Of a stretch of DNA of 64,000 nucleotides, positions 54,837 to 63,281 are shown piece by piece. The position numbers were made by a program, and so were the translations under genes. This stretch comes from Brevibacillus reuszeri (GTDB lineage Bacteria > Bacillota > Bacilli > Brevibacillales > Brevibacillaceae). How positions within the stretch are numbered: the stretch's first letter is position 1; the number at the start of each line of letters is the position of its first letter. The stretch is from positions 184,324 through 248,323 of the forward strand of contig NZ_LGIQ01000007.1 of the NCBI RefSeq assembly GCF_001187725.1. The letters run 5' to 3'. The notes under the pieces are model-generated. The model did no database searches. It had not been told where the DNA came from and saw only the letters and a list, made by a program, of their open reading frames with translations.

Positions 54837-55832
54837 ATGAAACGATCGCTGCCACTATTTATTCCTGTATTACTCGCCTTGAGCCTGGTTGGATGCTCGG
54901 GAGCGGGAAACAGCCAGTCCGCACCAAATGCACAAAGCCCGGCAAAGCAGGAAGCATCTCAAACAAATCCTGTCGCAAGTACCGTAAAAGAGACAACCTA
55001 TCCACTTACGGTCAAGGACGCTACAGGAAAAGAAGTGACATTCCAAAAACAACCTGAAAGAATTGTTTCTACTTCTCCGGCTGAAACCGAGATTTTATTT
55101 GCGCTTGGTCTGGAGGATCGGATTGTCGGGGTATCTGAGTACGATGATTACCCAGAAGCAGCCGTGTCCAAGCCAAAAGTAGGTGGAGTCGTCACGCCAA
55201 ATGAAGAGGCGATCTTGTCACATAACCCAGATCTCGTCATTGGCGGAATTTCGATGGATAAGGCCGTTGCTGACAAGCTGAAGTCACTCGGGATGCCTGT
55301 CTATGTGACACACCCCAAAAAGCTGGATGACATCATGAACAATATCGTGGCGATGGGTGTCATCACCAATAAGCAGGAGCAGGCAGAAAAGCTGGTTGCC
55401 CAAATGAAGCAGGATATAACCGAAGTGACTGAGGCTGTGAAAGGTCTGAAGCCAGAAGAAAAGAAAAAAGTGTACTTGGAGTTTTCCCCAGGCTGGACCG
55501 TTGGAAAAGGCGAGTTCATGGACGAGCTGATTACGCTCTCAGGTGCAACCAATGTGGCTTCGGATACAGAGGGCTGGAATGCAATCAGTGAGGAAAAAAT
55601 TCTAAAAGATGATCCCGATGTCATTTTGTATGCGGAAGGAATTGTTGACCAGGCGACATCCAAAAAGCTGGAAGATATCATTCTTTCGCGAAAAGGCTGG
55701 GAAAAAATGAGTGCAATTCGAAATAAACAAGTGTTTGGTATGGACCAGAATATCCTGTCCCGCCCTGGTCCGCGCATTACACTAGGCTTGAAGGAAGTAG
55801 CTAAAGCGATCTATCCTGACCTGGTGAAATAA
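54837..55832 (+). CDS. btuF: Cobalamin/corrinoid ABC transporter binding lipoprotein
   Basis: A 331-residue lipoprotein: lipobox Leu-Val-Gly-Cys near residue 19, Ser/Gln/Ala linker, then a PeriBP (BtuF/FepB) domain beginning ATGKEVTFQKQPERIVSTSPAETEILFALG. Corrinoid rather than iron is inferred from the B12 riboswitch and the cobinamide kinase gene in the same operon. It captures B12 or precursors outside the membrane. ATG 54837 with GGAAG upstream. Confidence 0.92.
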   Translation: MKRSLPLFIPVLLALSLVGCSGAGNSQSAPNAQSPAKQEASQTNPVASTVKETTYPLTVKDATGKEVTFQKQPERIVSTSPAETEILFALGLEDRIVGVSEYDDYPEAAVSKPKVGGVVTPNEEAILSHNPDLVIGGISMDKAVADKLKSLGMPVYVTHPKKLDDIMNNIVAMGVITNKQEQAEKLVAQMKQDITEVTEAVKGLKPEEKKKVYLEFSPGWTVGKGEFMDELITLSGATNVASDTEGWNAISEEKILKDDPDVILYAEGIVDQATSKKLEDIILSRKGWEKMSAIRNKQVFGMDQNILSRPGPRITLGLKEVAKAIYPDLVK

Positions 55833-55833
55833 A

Positions 55834-56871
55834 ATGAAAAGGCGTTTATTGCTATGGGGAGGAGCGGGGTGTCTCACTTTGCTGGCATCGATGGTCGTCA
55901 GCATTTCGTTGGGATCTGCACAGCTCCCTCTTTCTCAAGTATGGTTGATCCTTTTGCACCAGCTCCCGGGATTATCAGATGTGATTCCCGTCAGTTGGCC
56001 AGAATCCTTTGAACAAATCGTCATGAAAATCCGGTTTCCACGCGTAATTTTGGCTGTTTTGGTAGGGGCATGTCTGTCTCTTGCCGGAGCTGGGTTCCAA
56101 GGTGTACTGCGCAATCCACTCGCTGATCCGTATACGATGGGGGTTGCTTCCGGTTCAGCTGTTGGGGCAGCTTTTCTCATTCTTTTTGGACTACACATTT
56201 CCTTTTTGGGTCAATGGACCATACCAGTTGTTGCTTTCCTTACGGGCTTTGTCAGCTTGTGGATTGTTTTGCGACTGGCAAATACCCAGGGAAAACTGCA
56301 AACAGAGACATTGCTGCTATCTGGAGTCGTCGTACAGGCTTTTCTTGGGTCGCTAGTTTCGTTCATGGTCTCGCTCTCGGATAAAGCGGTGAACGAGATC
56401 GTCTTTTGGCTGATGGGTAGCTTGTCATTTCGCGGCTGGGATTTTACATATGTTTTGCTGCCGTATTTACTTGTTGGGCTAATCGTACTCATTTCTTATG
56501 CTCGTGCACTGAATTTGTTTGCGCTTGGAGAAAGACAGGCTGCTCATTTGGGCGTTAGCGTGGATCGAACCAAGCTGGTTGTACTGATTGTTTCTACACT
56601 GCTGACGGCAGGGGCAGTTTCAATTGCCGGGATTGTCGGGTTTGTCGGCCTCGTCGTTCCTCATCTCGTGCGGATGCTGGTGGGGCCGGATTATCGTCTC
56701 TTGCTTCCTATGGCGACGATTTGCGGTGGAATTTATGTACTGTGGGCAGATACCGTGGCGAGAATGCTATTGAGTCCGACAGAAATACCACTCGGAGTTG
56801 TTACTGCTTTTCTGGGGGCTCCGTTTTTTGCCTATTTGTTGAAGCAGAACAAAAGGCTGGGCAGGAGGTAG
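55834..56871 (+). CDS. btuC: Cobalamin ABC transporter permease (FecCD/BtuC family)
   Basis: A 345-residue permease with about ten helices. The motifs RFPRVILAVLVGACLSLAGAGFQGVLRNPLADPYTMGVASG and GFVGLVVPHLVRMLVGPDYR are typical of BtuC/FhuB. It follows BtuF by 1 base and precedes the ATPase by 3 bases. Confidence 0.93.
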   Translation: MKRRLLLWGGAGCLTLLASMVVSISLGSAQLPLSQVWLILLHQLPGLSDVIPVSWPESFEQIVMKIRFPRVILAVLVGACLSLAGAGFQGVLRNPLADPYTMGVASGSAVGAAFLILFGLHISFLGQWTIPVVAFLTGFVSLWIVLRLANTQGKLQTETLLLSGVVVQAFLGSLVSFMVSLSDKAVNEIVFWLMGSLSFRGWDFTYVLLPYLLVGLIVLISYARALNLFALGERQAAHLGVSVDRTKLVVLIVSTLLTAGAVSIAGIVGFVGLVVPHLVRMLVGPDYRLLLPMATICGGIYVLWADTVARMLLSPTEIPLGVVTAFLGAPFFAYLLKQNKRLGRR

Positions 56872-56874
56872 ACG

Positions 56875-57657
56875 ATGATTCAAGTGAATGGCATTCAAAA
56901 GGCATATCAGCAGACAACGGTTTTAAAAGAGATCGAGTTTTCGGTGTGCAAGGGAGAATTTTTCGGTATCATCGGCCCGAATGGCAGTGGAAAATCGACT
57001 TTGCTGAAAATGATATCCGGAGTGATCCCGTACGATGTCGGCGAAATCGTCATACAAGACAAACCGTTACGCAAGTATGCACGCAAGGAGCTAGCGCAGA
57101 TTTTGGCGGTGCTGGAGCAAGAGGGTTTACCGCCAGTAGGCTTTCGGGTCCGTGAAGTGATGGAGATGGGGCGTTTTCCCTTCCAAAACTGGCTCGGAGA
57201 AGAGGCGGAGGATGCGACGGCACTCATTGATGAAATCATCGAGATGCTCGGCCTAAGCGCGCTGGAGGATCGGACACTTGACCAGCTAAGCGGTGGGGAA
57301 AAGCAGCGTGTTGCACTGGGGAAGGCACTTGTCCAAAAGCCCAAGCTGCTGCTATTGGATGAGCCGACGACCTACCTGGATATCGGCTATCAAATTCAAT
57401 TGATGGATATCGTGAAAGGTTGGCAAAAGACGACTGGTGTGACGGTGGTGGCGGTCTTGCATGATTTGAATTTAGCGTCGCTATACTGTGACCGGATTTT
57501 GATGCTGCACAAGGGAAAGCAAGTACAAGTTGGCGGGCCGAGAGAAATTATGACGAGCAGCCTGATTGAAGACGTCTACGGAACAAGACCGATTGTGATG
57601 GAGCATCCCGTTCATCAATTACCACAGATTTTTTTGAAATCAGAGATGGGGAAATAG
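56875..57657 (+). CDS. btuD: Cobalamin ABC transporter ATPase
   Basis: A 260-residue ATPase: Walker A GPNGSGKSTLLKM, signature LSGGEKQRVALGKAL, Walker B LLLLDEPTTYLD and switch His in LHDLNLASLYCD. This is the FepC/BtuD type. ATG 56875 follows the BtuC stop closely with AGGAGG upstream. It powers uptake for the riboswitch-controlled operon. Confidence 0.93.
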   Translation: MIQVNGIQKAYQQTTVLKEIEFSVCKGEFFGIIGPNGSGKSTLLKMISGVIPYDVGEIVIQDKPLRKYARKELAQILAVLEQEGLPPVGFRVREVMEMGRFPFQNWLGEEAEDATALIDEIIEMLGLSALEDRTLDQLSGGEKQRVALGKALVQKPKLLLLDEPTTYLDIGYQIQLMDIVKGWQKTTGVTVVAVLHDLNLASLYCDRILMLHKGKQVQVGGPREIMTSSLIEDVYGTRPIVMEHPVHQLPQIFLKSEMGK

Positions 57658-57669
57658 GGAGGGGTCTGA

Positions 57670-58236
57670 GTGGTCGTATTAATTACTGGCGGGGCGCGCA
57701 GCGGAAAAAGTACGTTTGCCGAAAAATACGCTGCTCATCTCGGTACAGCGGGAATTTATATCGCGACCTCCCCTGTATTTGATGAAGAGCTCCGCGAACG
57801 GGTAAATCATCATCAGCTTCGACGGGAGCAATCCTCTTTTGCCTGGAAAACGGTGGAAGAACCGCATCTGCTTGCAGACGTATTGCAAAGTTTCAAGAGC
57901 CGTGCGGATGTGGTGGCAAAAGAGAGCGTGATCCTCGTTGATTGTCTCATTTTATGGCTATCCAATCTGTTGTTGCAAGCTGAAAAGGACAATCCGATGG
58001 AGCACATCATGGAGAAGCTGGCAGAGCTGCTGGCGGTTCTAGAAGATTACCCGGGAACCGTTTTGCTCGTCACGAATGAAGTGGGCGATGGCATTGTGCC
58101 AGAGTATCCGTTGGGTAGACTTTTTCGTGATCTGGCTGGTCTGATGAATCAGCGCGTGGCTTCGATCAGCGACCAGGTTTTTTTGGTTACTGCCGGAATT
58201 CCTGTGGAGCTGAAGAGCAGGGCGTTTCGTTTTTAA
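57670..58236 (+). CDS. cobU: Adenosylcobinamide kinase/guanylyltransferase
   Basis: A 188-residue CobU/CobP: P-loop ITGGARSGKSTFAEKYA, then the histidine region NHHQLRREQSSFAWKT and VILVDCLILWLSNLL and VTNEVGDGIVPEYPLGRLFRDLAG. It phosphorylates and guanylylates cobinamide during salvage and assembly of B12. GTG 57670, 12 bases after btuD. Its presence with BtuFCD points to corrinoid salvage, as the rest of cobalamin synthesis is not in the window. Confidence 0.93.
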   Translation: MVVLITGGARSGKSTFAEKYAAHLGTAGIYIATSPVFDEELRERVNHHQLRREQSSFAWKTVEEPHLLADVLQSFKSRADVVAKESVILVDCLILWLSNLLLQAEKDNPMEHIMEKLAELLAVLEDYPGTVLLVTNEVGDGIVPEYPLGRLFRDLAGLMNQRVASISDQVFLVTAGIPVELKSRAFRF

Positions 58237-58278
58237 AATGGGGGAAAGGCGAAGAATGTTCGTCTTTTCCCCATTTTT
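58236..58278 (+). terminator. Terminator of the B12 operon
   Basis: Near-complementary arms AAATGGGG(G)AAA... and ...TTTTCCCCATTT with a central loop, then T run. Confidence 0.8.
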
Positions 58279-58289
58279 GTGTTACAATA

Positions 58290-58515
58290 AAAGAAAAGCA
58301 ATGGAAGGGATCAGGATACCATGCGTCCCCATAGGACGATCTGGAAACAGTATGACTCCTCCTACATCTAGCTTCGTAGTAGTCGAACGTCTCTAGTGAC
58401 GTACCAACCTACTACGAAAGCGGGGCATTTTGTATGAGTAGCGACTTAAACTTACGACGAAGTTCCTCGGTAGTCGGTTGGCCGTCCAAGCCTAAATCGA
58501 CAAAATTGCGAGGAA
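58290..58515 (+). ncRNA. Structured leader of unknown class before the YitT-like gene
   Basis: The 5' part of this stretch carries paired arms TTCGTAGTAG (58373-58382) and CTACTACGAA, with an inner ACGTC / GACGT hairpin. The 3' part has TTCCTCG (58463-58469) paired with CGAGGAA (58509-58515), which contains the YitT ribosome binding site. The layout suggests an RNA switch that controls translation. I cannot match it to a known riboswitch class from memory. It could also be a plain long leader. Confidence 0.5.
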
Positions 58516-58521
58516 ACCAAG

Positions 58522-59175
58522 ATGAGGAGAGCGCTGCAAGCTTCTAAGCGTTACAGTTTGATTTTGTTTGGTGCATGTTTGCTGGCATTTGCGTATTATC
58601 ACATTAACTATCAAAACCACCTATCTGAGGGTGGATTCGTCGGACTGGGCTTATTGGCGAAATACGCCTTTGACTTATCACCGGCGATGATGATGCTTCT
58701 GTTGGACATTCCGTTGTTTATCGTGGCATGTCTGGTTAGAGGGCGTCAATTCATCTGGGATACGATTGTGGCATCATTGGCTTTCACCGGCTTTTATGAA
58801 TGCTTTGAGCAGTATTCCCCGATTGTCATGGACCTCCATAATATGATGCCTGTCGCTTCCTTGTTGTCCGGTGTATTGACTGGACTGGGAACAGGACTTG
58901 TGCTCAGATATGGAGCCGCAACGGGTGGGGACGATATTTTATCCTTACTACTCAGCAAGTACACAGGATTGTCAATTGGTACGATTTTTCTTTTGCTGGA
59001 CGTCATGGTGCTTTGCTTGTCGTTCTGGTATGTACCGATGAAAGAGATGATGTATACCATTTTGGCTGTTGTCATTTCCAGTCGTGTGATTACGTGGACC
59101 GTAGAAGCCGGATCGCATGTGGCGGCTAAGGAAGAAGGACACGGACATGGCAATGTCTCGATGACCCACCGTTAA
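58522..59175 (+). CDS. YitT family membrane protein
   Basis: A 217-residue membrane protein with about five helices of the YitT/DUF161 type: SEGGFVGLGLLAKYAFDLSPAMMMLLLDIP and LSGVLTGLGTGLVLRYGAATGGDDILSLLLSKYT. It lacks the C-terminal soluble DUF2179 domain of full YitT proteins (about 280 residues) and ends instead in a polar EEGHGHGNVSMTHR tail. ATG 58522 lies after GAGGAAAC, which is the sequestered site of the upstream leader. Function unknown. Confidence 0.85.
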   Translation: MRRALQASKRYSLILFGACLLAFAYYHINYQNHLSEGGFVGLGLLAKYAFDLSPAMMMLLLDIPLFIVACLVRGRQFIWDTIVASLAFTGFYECFEQYSPIVMDLHNMMPVASLLSGVLTGLGTGLVLRYGAATGGDDILSLLLSKYTGLSIGTIFLLLDVMVLCLSFWYVPMKEMMYTILAVVISSRVITWTVEAGSHVAAKEEGHGHGNVSMTHR

Positions 59176-59224
59176 TATGAAATCAAGGATAGTAATCGTT
59201 GTGAAACATGCATATAGATTGAGA

Positions 59225-59265
59225 AAAAGGGCCTTGTCGGCAGTAAATCGACAGGGCCCTTTTCT
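59225..59265 (+). terminator. Bidirectional terminator
   Basis: Arms AAAAGGGCC / GGCCCTTTT plus inner TTGTCG / CGACAG; lies between the convergent YitT-like and autolysin genes. Confidence 0.85.
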
Positions 59266-59283
59266 TGTATTTCCTTATTCCCA

Positions 59284-60396
59284 TCAGTTAGCAAAATAGT
59301 CAGCAAGACCATCTGCGATTGCCTGTGCTGCTTTTTCCTGATAGCTTGCCGTGCGAATGATGGCTTCATCTTTTGCATGTGTGAGGAAGCCAAGCTCAAC
59401 GAGTACAGCCGGCTGCGCGTTTTCACGCAGTACATGATAGTCGCCATAGGAAAGGCCATTACTAGGGAGGCCTAGGTTGTTACGCAGCCCAGCCTCGATA
59501 GACTGGGCTAATGGATAATCCTTGGTTTGCGAATAAAAAAACGTCAGTGTTCCTCGGTTAGGCTTGATCGAGGAGTTGTAGTGGATGCTGATGAAGGCAT
59601 CCGCAGCTTTGGCTTCACTCACGGCAACGCGCTGTGCGAGGGAAGGCTTTTCGCTGTCGCTATTTCGGGTCAATATCACTTGTGCCCCGCGTTGACGCAG
59701 CTTGCTCGCCAATTTCAGTGCTGTGTCTTGATTGAGCTTCTTTTCTTCTGTCTTCCACGTCAGTCCTATTGCTCCAACATCACTACCGCCATGCCCCGGA
59801 TCAATGACGATGACTTTTCCCTTCAGCCCAGGTGACGTTCCCTTCTTTGGAGTTACTGTACTTGATGACTTCTCACTCACATAGGTAGCAGAGACCCAGC
59901 CAGTTTTTCCTGTGGAGGTTTTGACCTGCAACCAATCCTGCTTGCGGCCCATAATGTCAAGGGTAGTTCCCAGTGTCAAAACTTGTACGATCTCTTGATC
60001 TAATCCGGGTCCTTTGCGCATGCGTAGAGCGTCTGCCGTTACCGTTCCTTTGTTGCCACTGGAAGAGGCGGTAGATGGGGCAGGTGGAGACGGTTTGGTG
60101 GTCTCCTTATTCGTTGACTTTTGCAGATAGTAGCCTGCCACCCAGCCTGTCGTTTGCTTGTAGCTTATTTTTGCCCAGCCGTACGCTTCTTTGGAGATGG
60201 TGACCATCGTGCCATATGACAAGGAACCGACGACGGCTGCTTCAAAGCTGGGCTCACTGCGCACGTTTAATGAGGAAGCGAGTACTTTTGCGCTGGTTTG
60301 TTCAGCTGCCCTCACTGGCCACAACCAGCTATAGGGGAGGGTGAGGAGTAAGCAGAGACAGATAATAAGGTAAATTTTTCCATTAACTTTATTCAT
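59284..60396 (-). CDS. N-acetylmuramoyl-L-alanine amidase with two SH3b domains
   Basis: A 370-residue exported cell-wall hydrolase. After a signal peptide (about 1-30), two SH3b repeats follow (about 35-95, SSLNVRSEPSFEAAVVGSLSYGTMV, and 115-170, ADALRMRKGPGLDQEIVQVL), then the Amidase_3 catalytic domain (about 195-370). Zinc ligands are in VIDPGHGGSDVGAIG, EKKLNQDTAL and FISIHYNSS; the catalytic Glu is in LVELGFLTHAKDE. It cuts the bond between muramic acid and L-Ala. ATG at 60396. Not CwlD itself, which lacks SH3b domains. Confidence 0.92.
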   Translation of the reverse strand: MNKVNGKIYLIICLCLLLTLPYSWLWPVRAAEQTSAKVLASSLNVRSEPSFEAAVVGSLSYGTMVTISKEAYGWAKISYKQTTGWVAGYYLQKSTNKETTKPSPPAPSTASSSGNKGTVTADALRMRKGPGLDQEIVQVLTLGTTLDIMGRKQDWLQVKTSTGKTGWVSATYVSEKSSSTVTPKKGTSPGLKGKVIVIDPGHGGSDVGAIGLTWKTEEKKLNQDTALKLASKLRQRGAQVILTRNSDSEKPSLAQRVAVSEAKAADAFISIHYNSSIKPNRGTLTFFYSQTKDYPLAQSIEAGLRNNLGLPSNGLSYGDYHVLRENAQPAVLVELGFLTHAKDEAIIRTASYQEKAAQAIADGLADYFAN

Positions 60397-60640
60397 AAAA
60401 ATACCTCTACATGTGATGACTGATTTGTTTACCTGGACAATGATAAGAAAGATTGCGTTATTCTAATAGGGTATTTTTTCCTGATTTTATGTAGGAATTT
60501 CGATTGGGAGCGCAATTTTTCCGGTAAATCCACGAGTTTACAAATTATTTTTTAAAATAGGTTCGAATGTAACATAAATTGCACGGCTTCCTTTTCCGAT
60601 ACCAGAAATAGACACAAAAAAGGGAGATAGGGGATTTTAC

Positions 60641-61213
60641 ATGTCTACTTATTATTACTTCAGTTGCACAAAATGCCGGACCCGGGGGGGAGTATTCGGC
60701 AAACAGGCTTGGGGATGGGGGGATTTCGATATGATTGAATCCTTCAAGTACCTTGCACATCATATTCGTACATGTGGAGAAGACTCGATTCGCGTCATTT
60801 CTGAGGATGTAGAGGATTATGTCGATCAACTGCACGGGGAGTACAACGACTTTTTAGAAGAAACCAAACATATTTTTCCTCATTCCAAGGATTGGCAGTT
60901 TTTGGATCAGTGGAAAATGCTAAAAGTCGAAGAAATGAAGGAAAAGTGGGTGGAAGAGAACCGAATTTCTCATCCAGACGACCGCATCAAGATTACGGCA
61001 TTTTTGGAACATATTCATATTCTGAAAGAAGGAGCGGGTCATTATTTATTTCATAGTCATGTAACCTGTGAAAAAGAGAATACCTGGAACATCCTCGCTT
61101 CGATGCGAGAATTGCCTCTTCTGCAGCATTCCTATATCATCATAGGAGAAAGGCAAGAACATCCAGAGCTCGGCGAAGTTTTGACTGTACATAAAATGCT
61201 TCCCGCGTCCTGA
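60641..61213 (+). CDS. Uncharacterised protein with N-terminal CxxC
   Basis: A 190-residue soluble protein that I do not recognise. It begins YYYFSCTKCRTRGGVFGKQAWGWGDFDMIESFKYLAHHIRTCG, with a CxxC pair (residues 9 and 12) and a third Cys near 45, suggesting a metal knuckle. The centre is rich in Asp/Glu/His (HPDDRIKITAFLEHIHI). The end ERQEHPELGEVLTVHKML is beta-like. ATG 60641 with AGGGAGATAGGGG upstream. It lies 26 bases before thiM, perhaps in one transcript, but no thiamine link is evident. Confidence 0.65.
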   Translation: MSTYYYFSCTKCRTRGGVFGKQAWGWGDFDMIESFKYLAHHIRTCGEDSIRVISEDVEDYVDQLHGEYNDFLEETKHIFPHSKDWQFLDQWKMLKVEEMKEKWVEENRISHPDDRIKITAFLEHIHILKEGAGHYLFHSHVTCEKENTWNILASMRELPLLQHSYIIIGERQEHPELGEVLTVHKMLPAS

Positions 61214-61239
61214 AGATGTGACAGAAAGGGGCAGAAATC

Positions 61240-62049
61240 ATGGAGCTTCATCGGATTGGAGAATCACTGGATCGGGTACGCCAGTATAATCCGCTCATAC
61301 ATAATATAACCAATGTCGTCGTGACTAATTTTACCGCTAATGGATTGCTGGCTTTAGGGGCTTCCCCGGTAATGGCCTATGCGAAGCAGGAAGTAGCTGA
61401 CATGGCCAAAATCGCAGGTGCTCTCGTATTGAACATGGGGACTCTAAATGAGCTTGAGGTGGAGGCGATGCTGATCGCAGGGAAATCCGCCAATGAGCAT
61501 GGGGTCCCGATCATATTCGATCCCGTAGGAGCAGGAGCAACCCCGTATCGGACAGAAACCGCGAGAAAATTGGTGAACGAACTAGCTATCTCTATCATCA
61601 GAGGAAATGCAGCAGAGATCGCCAATACGATTGGGGAAGAGTGGCAAATAAAAGGCGTGGATGCCGGAGCGGGTGAAAAGGATGTTATCTCGTTGGCAAT
61701 CGCAGCTGCCAAGCACCTGCAAACCATCGTTGCAATCACTGGAAAAACAGATGTAATCTCGAATGGTGAGAAAACCTATCTCATTCACAATGGACATCCG
61801 ATTTTGACCAAAGTGACAGGCACTGGCTGCTTGCTTACTTCTGTGATGGGTGCGTTTGCTGCAGTGGAAAAGGATACACTGGCAGCGGGTGTACATGCCT
61901 TGGTCTGCTATGGGGTTGCTGCTGAGCTTGCTGCTCACAAAGCTGGGCAGGAGGGGCCAGGCAGCTTTCAAATTGCGTTTTTAAACACATTGGCAACGAT
62001 GACATCAGATGACGTCCACCGCATGGGGAAAGTAGAGAGAAGGAAATAA
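61240..62049 (+). CDS. thiM: Hydroxyethylthiazole kinase
   Basis: A 269-residue ThiM of usual length. It phosphorylates hydroxyethylthiazole for thiamine salvage. The motifs [31 protein letters not shown] near residue 17, [15 protein letters not shown] near 87 and [18 protein letters not shown] near 191 are complete. No ThiE, ThiD or TPP riboswitch is in sight, so salvage partners lie elsewhere. ATG 61240. Confidence 0.93.
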   Translation: MELHRIGESLDRVRQYNPLIHNITNVVVTNFTANGLLALGASPVMAYAKQEVADMAKIAGALVLNMGTLNELEVEAMLIAGKSANEHGVPIIFDPVGAGATPYRTETARKLVNELAISIIRGNAAEIANTIGEEWQIKGVDAGAGEKDVISLAIAAAKHLQTIVAITGKTDVISNGEKTYLIHNGHPILTKVTGTGCLLTSVMGAFAAVEKDTLAAGVHALVCYGVAAELAAHKAGQEGPGSFQIAFLNTLATMTSDDVHRMGKVERRK

Positions 62050-62117
62050 GAAAACCTCTATCGAGGCTTCCCCAAAGAGGAGCGACCGCGTTTTAGCGGA
62101 AAGTTTCCATGCGCTCC

Positions 62118-62148
62118 AGAATTCATAAGCGTCGCGCTTATGAATTCT
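62118..62148. repeat. Perfect 14-base inverted repeat
   Basis: AGAATTCATAAGCG and its complement CGCTTATGAATTCT flank a TCG loop, downstream of thiM. No T run follows it directly, so it is a stable hairpin or site of unknown role. Confidence 0.7.
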
Positions 62149-62162
62149 TATACGTTAAAAAA

Positions 62163-62180
62163 TCCCCCAATCATGGGGGA
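62163..62180 (-). terminator. Terminator of the short minus-strand gene
   Basis: Arms TCCCCC / GGGGGA with a 6-base loop; on the minus strand it is followed by a T run (plus-strand A run at 62157-62162). Confidence 0.7.
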
Positions 62181-62202
62181 GAAAATGATCTTGCGATTGC
62201 GA

Positions 62203-62406
62203 CTAGGATAGGTATGTTAGAGTATAGCTGTAGTTACGTAAAGTATATGAGATCAGCTTCTTCTGGTGCTCGGAAATGGAAAGGAATACAAACTCTACTT
62301 GATCATTTTCAAACGGACGTAATGCGGAAATGCAGATGCCATGACAGGTTATTTCTTTCTGTAGCGCCAAGGCATGTCTGGCGCTTGTACGTATGTGCAA
62401 CTCCAT
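62203..62406 (-). CDS. Short protein, unrecognised
   Basis: A 67-residue open frame with a good site: AAGGAGGG 8 bases before ATG 62406, and a terminator just after its stop. The protein starts MELHIRTSARHALALQKEIT and ends SEHQKKLISYTLRNYSYTLTYLS, with one Cys near residue 21. These two signals make it likely real. No family is recognised; it may be a small spore or regulatory protein. Confidence 0.6.
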   Translation of the reverse strand: MELHIRTSARHALALQKEITCHGICISALRPFENDQVEFVFLSISEHQKKLISYTLRNYSYTLTYLS

Positions 62407-62547
62407 GCTGCGTACCCTCCTTGGACACTCCATAGAGTACCAAAAAAATACAGTGGAATTGCAAAGGAATTTTGTCAGATTTATGTCCGATTTTTACACG
62501 ATTTGTGAATCAGGTGAGGGGAGAGTCACACACTTATCTCAGTGCAT

Positions 62548-62829
62548 CTACTCTTTGTCGGGAAGACATTGTGCACGAGAGAAGTAGGAAGAAATCATTG
62601 CAGCCATTCGGCCTTTTTCTGTGGAGTAATTAATTTTATTGGAAAGGCACCTCAATAACTCGCGGTCACAGCTGCAAGAAAAATAACCGCGCTTTTGGTA
62701 GCAAAGATCGTGCTTTTTACAGCATAAATCAATATCGTCAATCGGGGCACCAGGTCCTGAACATCCTGGTCCACACCAATTTCCGTATAAACACGGGATT
62801 CGGCCGCTACGATTTTTTCTTCTGGCCAC
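62548..62829 (-). CDS. Small phospholipase-A2-like protein
   Basis: A 93-residue Cys-rich protein. YGNWCGPGCSGPG (residues 15-27) matches the calcium loop of secreted phospholipase A2, and DLCCKKHDLCY with the His40-Asp41 pair matches its catalytic helix. Nine Cys residues could form disulfides. It has no signal peptide; the start is GTG 62829. Bacterial and viral (parvovirus VP1-type) minimal PLA2 domains show this same layout. It may cut phospholipids or be a structural relative, for example in spores. It stands alone before the tRNA genes. Confidence 0.75.
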   Translation of the reverse strand: MARRKNRSGRIPCLYGNWCGPGCSGPGAPIDDIDLCCKKHDLCYQKRGYFSCSCDRELLRCLSNKINYSTEKGRMAAMISSYFSRAQCLPDKE

Positions 62830-62939
62830 TTGCTACCACCACCATACCGAGTGTATTACTCCAGAGTATTGCGAATGCCAAGTGGTTGCTTTAGGCAAGT
62901 GGCCGTTTTTTGGCAGGAATTATTTTAATGAAATTTCCC

Positions 62940-62968
62940 TTGAAAACGGTTTTTAGATATGGTAGATT
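62940..62968 (+). promoter_or_regulatory. Promoter of the tRNA genes
   Basis: TTGAAA, 17-base spacer, extended -10 TGGTAGATT; the first tRNA begins 42 bases downstream. Confidence 0.65.
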
Positions 62969-63009
62969 AATTCTTGCCAAAGTGATCAAATCGCGGCACA
63001 TATGAAAAT

Positions 63010-63102
63010 GGATGGATGTCCGAGCGGCCGAAGGAGCACGATTGGAAATCGTGTAGGCGGGGTCGACCCGTCTCGTGGGTTCAAATCCCACTCCATCCGC
63101 CA
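63010..63102 (+). tRNA. tRNA-Ser (GGA)
   Basis: Acceptor stem GGATGGA / TCCATCC, anticodon loop TTGGAAA (anticodon GGA), long variable arm and TTCAAAT in the T loop, with CCA encoded. The cloverleaf is complete. Confidence 0.95.
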
Positions 63103-63106
63103 TCTT

Positions 63107-63180
63107 GGCCCGTTGGTGAAGCGGTTTAACACAGCAGCCTTTCACGCTGTCATACAGGGGTTCGAATCCCCTACGGGTCA
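63107..63180 (+). tRNA. tRNA-Glu (TTC)
   Basis: Acceptor stem GGCCCGT / ACGGGTC with discriminator A, anticodon loop CTTTCAC (anticodon TTC), T arm GGGGTTCGAATCCCC. CCA is not encoded (the bases that follow read CCT). It starts four bases after tRNA-Ser. Confidence 0.95.
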
Positions 63181-63190
63181 CCTAAGTTAT

Positions 63191-63267
63191 AGCATCTTGC
63201 AAAGAGTCCGCTAGATTCAGGTATTGGTGGTGGCAACACCGTGGAGGTTCAAGTCCTCTCGACCACA
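63191..63267 (+). pseudogene. tRNA-Leu remnant (CAG type), lacking its 5' half
   Basis: The 3' portion reads like a tRNA-Leu: CTAGATTCAGGT around the anticodon arm (CAG), a GGTGGTGGCAACACCGTGG variable arm and the T arm GGAGGTTCAAGTCCTC, ending GACCACA. A matching 5' acceptor strand and normal D arm are absent, and the anticodon stem pairs poorly. It is a decayed tRNA in the same transcript, before the terminator. Confidence 0.7.
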
Positions 63268-63281
63268 TTACCTCATCAACG

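Noticed and set aside
54604..54840. Plus-strand open frame across the B12 riboswitch
   Set aside because: It spans the aptamer and terminator and has no ribosome binding site; the RNA structure explains the region.
62891..63181. Minus-strand open frame over the tRNA genes
   Set aside because: It is antisense to two intact tRNA genes; such frames are a common artefact of tRNA sequences.
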